Origin: Streptomyces sp. TG1A-8
GTDB taxonomy: Bacteria; Actinomycetota; Actinomycetes; Streptomycetales; Streptomycetaceae
Direction of reading: 5' to 3'
DNA: 64,000 nt
Assembly (NCBI RefSeq): GCF_030499535.1
Contig: NZ_JASTLB010000001.1
Location: forward strand, 3,534,001 to 3,598,000
Shown here: positions 62,874 through 64,000 of the stretch, in pieces
How the letters are laid out: the number at the start of each line of letters is the position of its first letter
Numbering within the stretch: the stretch's first letter is position 1
Notes under the pieces: generated by a model
What the model saw: only the letters and a program-made list of their open reading frames with translations
Told to the model about the DNA's origin: nothing
The model's database searches: none
Program-made: the position numbers and the translations under genes

Positions 62874-64000
62874 CGGTCGTCGCCTTCCCGGTGGGCGGGG
62901 CCGTCCGCGTCCTCGTGCTCGGCCTCCAGTTCGGCGCGCAGCAGGGCGCGCTGTTCGCGCAGTTGCGCGGTGGGCTCGGCGTAGACGTGGTCGAAGAGGG
63001 CCATGGGGTCGGTTCCGGGGTCCTGGTTCATGCGCTCGCGCAGGTCGGCGGCCATCGCCTCGGCGTCCTGCCGGGCGGCCTCGACGCCGGCCTCGTCGAG
63101 CAGGCCGCGCGCGGTCAGCTCGCGCTCCAGCAGCTGGACGGGGTCGTGGGCGCGCCAGGCCGCGACCTCGGCGTCGCCGCGGTAGCGGGTGGCGTCGTCG
63201 GCGTTGGTGTGGGCGTCGATGCGGTACGTCACCGCCTCCACCAGCGTCGGCCCGCCGCCCGCGCGCGCGTGGCGCACCGCGTCGCCGAGCACCTGGTGCA
63301 CGGCGACGGCGTCGTTGCCGTCGACCAGCCGGCCCGGCATGCCGTAGCCGACGGCCTTGTGGGCCAGGGAGGGCGCGGCGGTCTGCTTGTCCAGCGGGAC
63401 GGAGATGGCGAAGCCGTTGTTCTGCACCAGGAAGACGACCGGCGCCCGCCAGACGGCGGCGAAGTTCATCGCCTCGTGGAAGTCGCCCTCGCTGGTGCCG
63501 CCGTCGCCGACCATGGCGAGCGCGACCACGTCGTCGCCCTTGAGGCGGGCGGCGTGCGCGAGGCCGACGGCGTGCGGGAGCTGGGTGGCCAGCGGGGTGC
63601 TCAGCGGGGCCACGCGGTGGGCGCGGGGGTCGTAGCCGTTGTGCCAGTCGCCGCGCAGCAGGGTGAGGGCCTCGACGGGGTCCACGCCCCGGGCGACGAC
63701 GGCGAGGGTGTCGCGGTAGCTGGGGAAGAGCCAGTCGCGCTCCTCCAGGACCAGCGCGGCGGCGACCTCGCAGGCCTCCTGGCCGGTGCTGGAGGGGTAG
63801 ACGGCGAGACGGCCCTGCTTGGTGAGGGCGGTGGCCTGGACGTTGTAGCGGCGGCCGCGCACCAGGTGGCCGTAGAGCCGGCGCAGCAGGTCCGGGTCGG
63901 TCCCGGCGGCCGCCCCGGTGCCGAGGACGCGGTGGGGCTCGGCGTCGGGCAGCAGCGGCGCGGGGTCCATACGGGGCTGCCAGGCGGGCGGCGGCGACGG
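62870..64000 (-). CDS. bkdA: Branched-chain 2-oxoacid dehydrogenase E1 alpha subunit, second operon (5' end outside the window)
   Basis: At least 376 residues. TPP motif GDGGTSEGDFHEAMNFAAVW...NN and the loop YRIDAHTNADDATRYR. The frame stays open to the window edge, and codons before the internal ATG 63970 still read like the family N terminus (PPPAWQPRMDPAPLLPDAEP), so the true start is beyond position 64000; a length near 381 would match the S. avermitilis BkdA I recall. The stop overlaps the E1-beta ATG. Confidence 0.93.
   Translation of the reverse strand, partial: PSPPPAWQPRMDPAPLLPDAEPHRVLGTGAAAGTDPDLLRRLYGHLVRGRRYNVQATALTKQGRLAVYPSSTGQEACEVAAALVLEERDWLFPSYRDTLAVVARGVDPVEALTLLRGDWHNGYDPRAHRVAPLSTPLATQLPHAVGLAHAARLKGDDVVALAMVGDGGTSEGDFHEAMNFAAVWRAPVVFLVQNNGFAISVPLDKQTAAPSLAHKAVGYGMPGRLVDGNDAVAVHQVLGDAVRHARAGGGPTLVEAVTYRIDAHTNADDATRYRGDAEVAAWRAHDPVQLLERELTARGLLDEAGVEAARQDAEAMAADLRERMNQDPGTDPMALFDHVYAEPTAQLREQRALLRAELEAEHEDADGPAHREGDDR

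Overview
The window is very GC-rich, and nearly every stretch is coded by one dense set of genes with GTG/ATG starts, GTGA/ATGA overlaps and strong GC hairpins. Together with paired branched-chain keto-acid dehydrogenase operons, PASTA-type Ser/Thr kinases, a Bpa-type proteasome activator, mycothiol-linked enzymes and a perfect ParB site, this points to the core chromosome of a Streptomyces, close to oriC. The gene order metG-aspS-dac-bkd-kinases-moeA-bkd matches, from memory, the conserved oriC-proximal core of S. coelicolor and S. avermitilis. No insertion sequence, prophage, CRISPR array, rRNA or tRNA gene was recognised.

Layout. 0-9 kb: a small CBS protein, a frame-broken NAD epimerase with a possible zinc insert, a two-component system, a GT2 glycosyltransferase, a DUF2064 transferase, a methyltransferase, a membrane molybdopterin oxidoreductase pair and a GT-C-like membrane protein. 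This looks like one sugar/cofactor locus of unknown product. 9-14.3 kb: glycerol facilitator, atypical SDR, 2OG-dioxygenase-like protein, DUF4142 protein, GH13 alpha-glucosidase. 14.5-16.3 kb: an ArsR-type metal repressor divergent from a nickel/cobalt permease that lies behind a cobalamin riboswitch. 16.5-24.2 kb: lipoprotein, small membrane proteins, a frame-broken SpoIIE phosphatase, and a VWA protein with a very long Glu/Pro repeat. 24.2-28.6 kb: metG and aspS flanking a decapitated XRE-DUF397 module. 28.7-45.3 kb: a degraded PAS-GAF-SpoIIE gene, AI-2E-type exporter, pirin, SseB-like protein, acyl-CoA dehydrogenase, M18 aminopeptidase, a thioredoxin/NHL propeller protein, nitrilase, mycothiol-dependent enzyme, GntR-MFS operon and D,D-carboxypeptidase. 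45.4-49.1 kb: the first bkd operon (E1a-E1b-E2). 49.6-60.4 kb: phosphotransferase, two divergent Ser/Thr kinases, Bpa, secreted protein, quinone oxidoreductase, K+ channel/moeA/mobA operon. 60.4-64 kb: the second bkd operon, cut by the window edge.

The two bkd operons should supply branched acyl-CoA starters for branched fatty acids and polyketides. Regulation is often visible. A -10 hexamer of type TANNNT lies exactly 6-7 nt before the start codon of about ten genes (leaderless mRNAs). A cobalamin riboswitch controls the metal permease, and TetR-type palindromes sit before the acyl-CoA dehydrogenase. Two ParB (parS) sites are visible: one perfect, inside the moeA/K+ channel overlap, and one with a single mismatch inside aspS.

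Caution: five genes carry frame breaks. Four are single-base losses at C or G runs, the signature of sequencing or assembly error. The fifth (28.7 kb) has two single-base gains plus an apparent internal deletion and looks truly degraded.
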